DNA of 7,339 nucleotides. Source: Alphaproteobacteria bacterium (GTDB lineage: Bacteria > Pseudomonadota > Alphaproteobacteria > Rickettsiales > Rickettsiaceae). The position numbers and the translations under genes were made by a program. Positions within the stretch are counted from its first letter, which is position 1. Every line of letters starts with the position of its first letter. The stretch is from the NCBI GenBank assembly GCA_020630305.1, contig JAHDBQ010000042.1:1-7339 (forward strand). The letters run 5' to 3'. This document shows positions 6,145 to 7,339 of this stretch, piece after piece. The notes beneath the pieces are model-generated. The model was not told where the DNA came from. It ran no database searches and saw nothing but the letters and a program-made list of their open reading frames with translations.

Positions 6145-6711
6145 ATGAGAATTTCAGCAAATGATATAAAAGCAGGGAATATTTTAGATTATGAAGGTGA
6201 GCTTTGGACGGTTGCAAAAAGTCCTGATCATACTAAACCGGGCAAAGGCGGGGCTTATGTTCAGGTCGAGATGAAAAACTTGCGTACTGGCAATAAGCTG
6301 AACCAGAGATTTAGCTCTACAGATTCTGTCGAGAAAGCTTTCCTAGAAAGAAAAGATATGCAGTTTTTATATTTAGAAGGTGAGAATCTAGTATTTATGG
6401 ACCCTGAGTCGTTTGATCAGATAATGATTCCTTCTTCTATGCTTGGCGACAAATTACCGCTACTGACAGATGGCATGACAGTTGGTGTTGAATTTTACGA
6501 AGAGAAACCACTTAGCATCAAGCTACCAGCGACCGTAATAGTTGAAGTAGAAACTACTGATCCGGTGATTAAAGGTGCAACGGTAACTTCGTCTTATAAG
6601 CCGGCTATTTTGGTAAATGGTCTTAAGGTTATGGTTCCACCATATTTAACAAGCGGCGAGATGATAGTTATCAAGACAGAAGATCTGGCCTTTGTAGAAA
6701 GAGCGAAATAA
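6145..6711 (+). CDS. efp: Translation elongation factor P
   Basis: EF-P binds the ribosome between the P and E sites and speeds peptide bond formation at consecutive prolines. The protein has 188 residues, the standard length, with the usual three beta-barrel domains: an N-terminal KOW-like domain (about 1-62) and two OB-type domains. Lys34, in [12 protein letters not shown], is at the tip that is post-translationally modified in many bacteria (beta-lysylation by EpmA/EpmB in E. coli); whether this organism has those enzymes cannot be seen. The C-terminal domain contains [25 protein letters not shown] and a final [11 protein letters not shown], resembling other alphaproteobacterial EF-P proteins. 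The start lies three bases after the secF stop in the junction TAAATTATG, without its own clear Shine-Dalgarno, so it is probably translated by coupling. The SuhB-like gene starts 15 bases downstream. Confidence 0.97.
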   Translation: MRISANDIKAGNILDYEGELWTVAKSPDHTKPGKGGAYVQVEMKNLRTGNKLNQRFSSTDSVEKAFLERKDMQFLYLEGENLVFMDPESFDQIMIPSSMLGDKLPLLTDGMTVGVEFYEEKPLSIKLPATVIVEVETTDPVIKGATVTSSYKPAILVNGLKVMVPPYLTSGEMIVIKTEDLAFVERAK

Positions 6712-6726
6712 TTACGAGTAGAATAA

Positions 6727-7339
6727 ATGAAAGGCGAAATTAATTTAGTAATAGACACAACTAGGCAGGCTTCAAAATTTTTGCTCCGCGATTATTTTGA
6801 GCTCGAGTATTTGCAATCTTCAGCTAGAGGTAGCGATTCTTTTGCAAGCAAGGCGGTTTCAAAAGCTAAACAGACTCTGCGTGATAATTTGTCAAAATAT
6901 TTCCATGAAGTTATTGAAGATGAAAATCAGCTTAAGTCTATTGATTCCAATAAAAAAATTGCTCTCATCGAAGAATTTGATGGGTTAGATAATTTTAAAA
7001 GAGCGATTTCGTTCTTTGCAATTATGGTAACTATCTTGCAAAAAGACGGTACAGGGAAATATGCAGCGGAGAGTTCGGTGATTAATTTTCCAGCACTTGG
7101 CGAGATATATTACGCAGAAGCAGGCAAGGGCGCTTGGCTTGAGCGTCATTTTGCTAATATGCCTGGCAAAGCTAAGCTGAAAGTTTCAAAGAATGCAGAC
7201 CCTACTAGCGCTTTGATCTGCAGCGACCATGATTATTCACAAGCTGGAGCAGCGCGCTCTTTTGGTTCGAATTGTTATAGCTTAAGCTTGCTGCTATCTG
7301 GTAAAATAGATGCACTAATCGCAAGTGATTATAAGATTT
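6727..7339 (+). CDS. Inositol monophosphatase/SuhB family protein with altered metal-site motif (partial, first 204 codons)
   Basis: The frame is open from ATG 6727, directly preceded by an in-frame TAA, to the right edge; family members are usually about 260 residues. Features of the family are AISFFAIMVTIL (93-104), then VINFPALGEIYYAEAGKGAWLE (split around 118-139), and GSNCYSLSLLLSGKIDALI (180-198). These match the usual blocks '-FAVSIAL-', '-V-P-LGE-Y-A--G-GA--N' and 'GS-AL-L--VA-G--DA'. The core motif DPIDGTTNF appears here as EEFDGLDNF (82-90): the first metal-binding Asp is Glu, and the catalytic Thr after Gly is Leu, while the second Asp is kept at 85. The upstream block normally containing an Asp in VTxxD reads FASKAV (39-44). 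Either the enzyme is strongly diverged or it acts without catalysis, as SuhB does in rRNA transcription in E. coli. The position after efp suggests cotranscription with secF-efp. Confidence 0.8.
   Translation, partial: MKGEINLVIDTTRQASKFLLRDYFELEYLQSSARGSDSFASKAVSKAKQTLRDNLSKYFHEVIEDENQLKSIDSNKKIALIEEFDGLDNFKRAISFFAIMVTILQKDGTGKYAAESSVINFPALGEIYYAEAGKGAWLERHFANMPGKAKLKVSKNADPTSALICSDHDYSQAGAARSFGSNCYSLSLLLSGKIDALIASDYKI

Noticed and set aside
6797..6988. Plus-strand open frame of 63 codons inside the SuhB-like gene
   Set aside because: It is in another frame of a longer open frame from 6727 to the window end that carries IMPase family blocks.
1..7339. CRISPR array, insertion sequence, phage or toxin-antitoxin system
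   Set aside because: No regularly spaced direct repeats, transposase or integrase motifs, or paired small toxin/antitoxin genes were seen on either strand.

Overview
This AT-rich window looks like the chromosome of an obligate intracellular alphaproteobacterium, most likely of the order Rickettsiales. The strongest clue is a full-length Tlc-type ATP/ADP translocase, a carrier that lets intracellular bacteria take ATP from the host cell. The other recognisable genes (Rieske protein, cytochrome b, SecF, EF-P, a SuhB-like protein) are ordinary alphaproteobacterial housekeeping genes. I cannot name the genus from sequence alone.

Layout. Bases 1-1042, minus strand: petA (Rieske iron-sulfur protein), then petB (cytochrome b), which is cut by the left edge. 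Bases 1043-1369: a divergent intergenic region with candidate promoters for petA and for the next gene. Bases 1370-2095, plus strand: an orphan, acidic, helical protein with one recognisable TPR-like helix pair, a very good ribosome binding site and no known function. Bases 2142-2792, minus: a glutathione S-transferase-like protein, convergent with the orphan. Bases 2877-4445, minus: tlc, with a clear promoter at 4492-4520. Bases 4578-4654, minus: tRNA-Arg(ACG) with encoded CCA and a near-consensus sigma-70 promoter. Bases 4655-5226: 572 bases with no convincing gene, holding the tRNA promoter and several imperfect repeats and possible remnants of decayed coding sequence. Bases 5227-7339, plus: secF, efp and the first 204 codons of an inositol-monophosphatase/SuhB family gene, packed tightly as a probable operon.

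How the genes fit together. The pet genes supply the quinol:cytochrome c reductase of the respiratory chain, while Tlc gives access to host ATP, so this organism appears to keep its own respiration and also draw on host energy. SecF supports protein export and membrane insertion. EF-P rescues ribosomes on polyproline, and the Tlc N-terminus contains a Pro-Pro-Pro run that could need it.

No CRISPR array, insertion sequence, phage gene or defence system is visible. The least explained items are the orphan TPR-like gene, the altered catalytic motif of the SuhB-like protein and the non-coding stretch upstream of secF.
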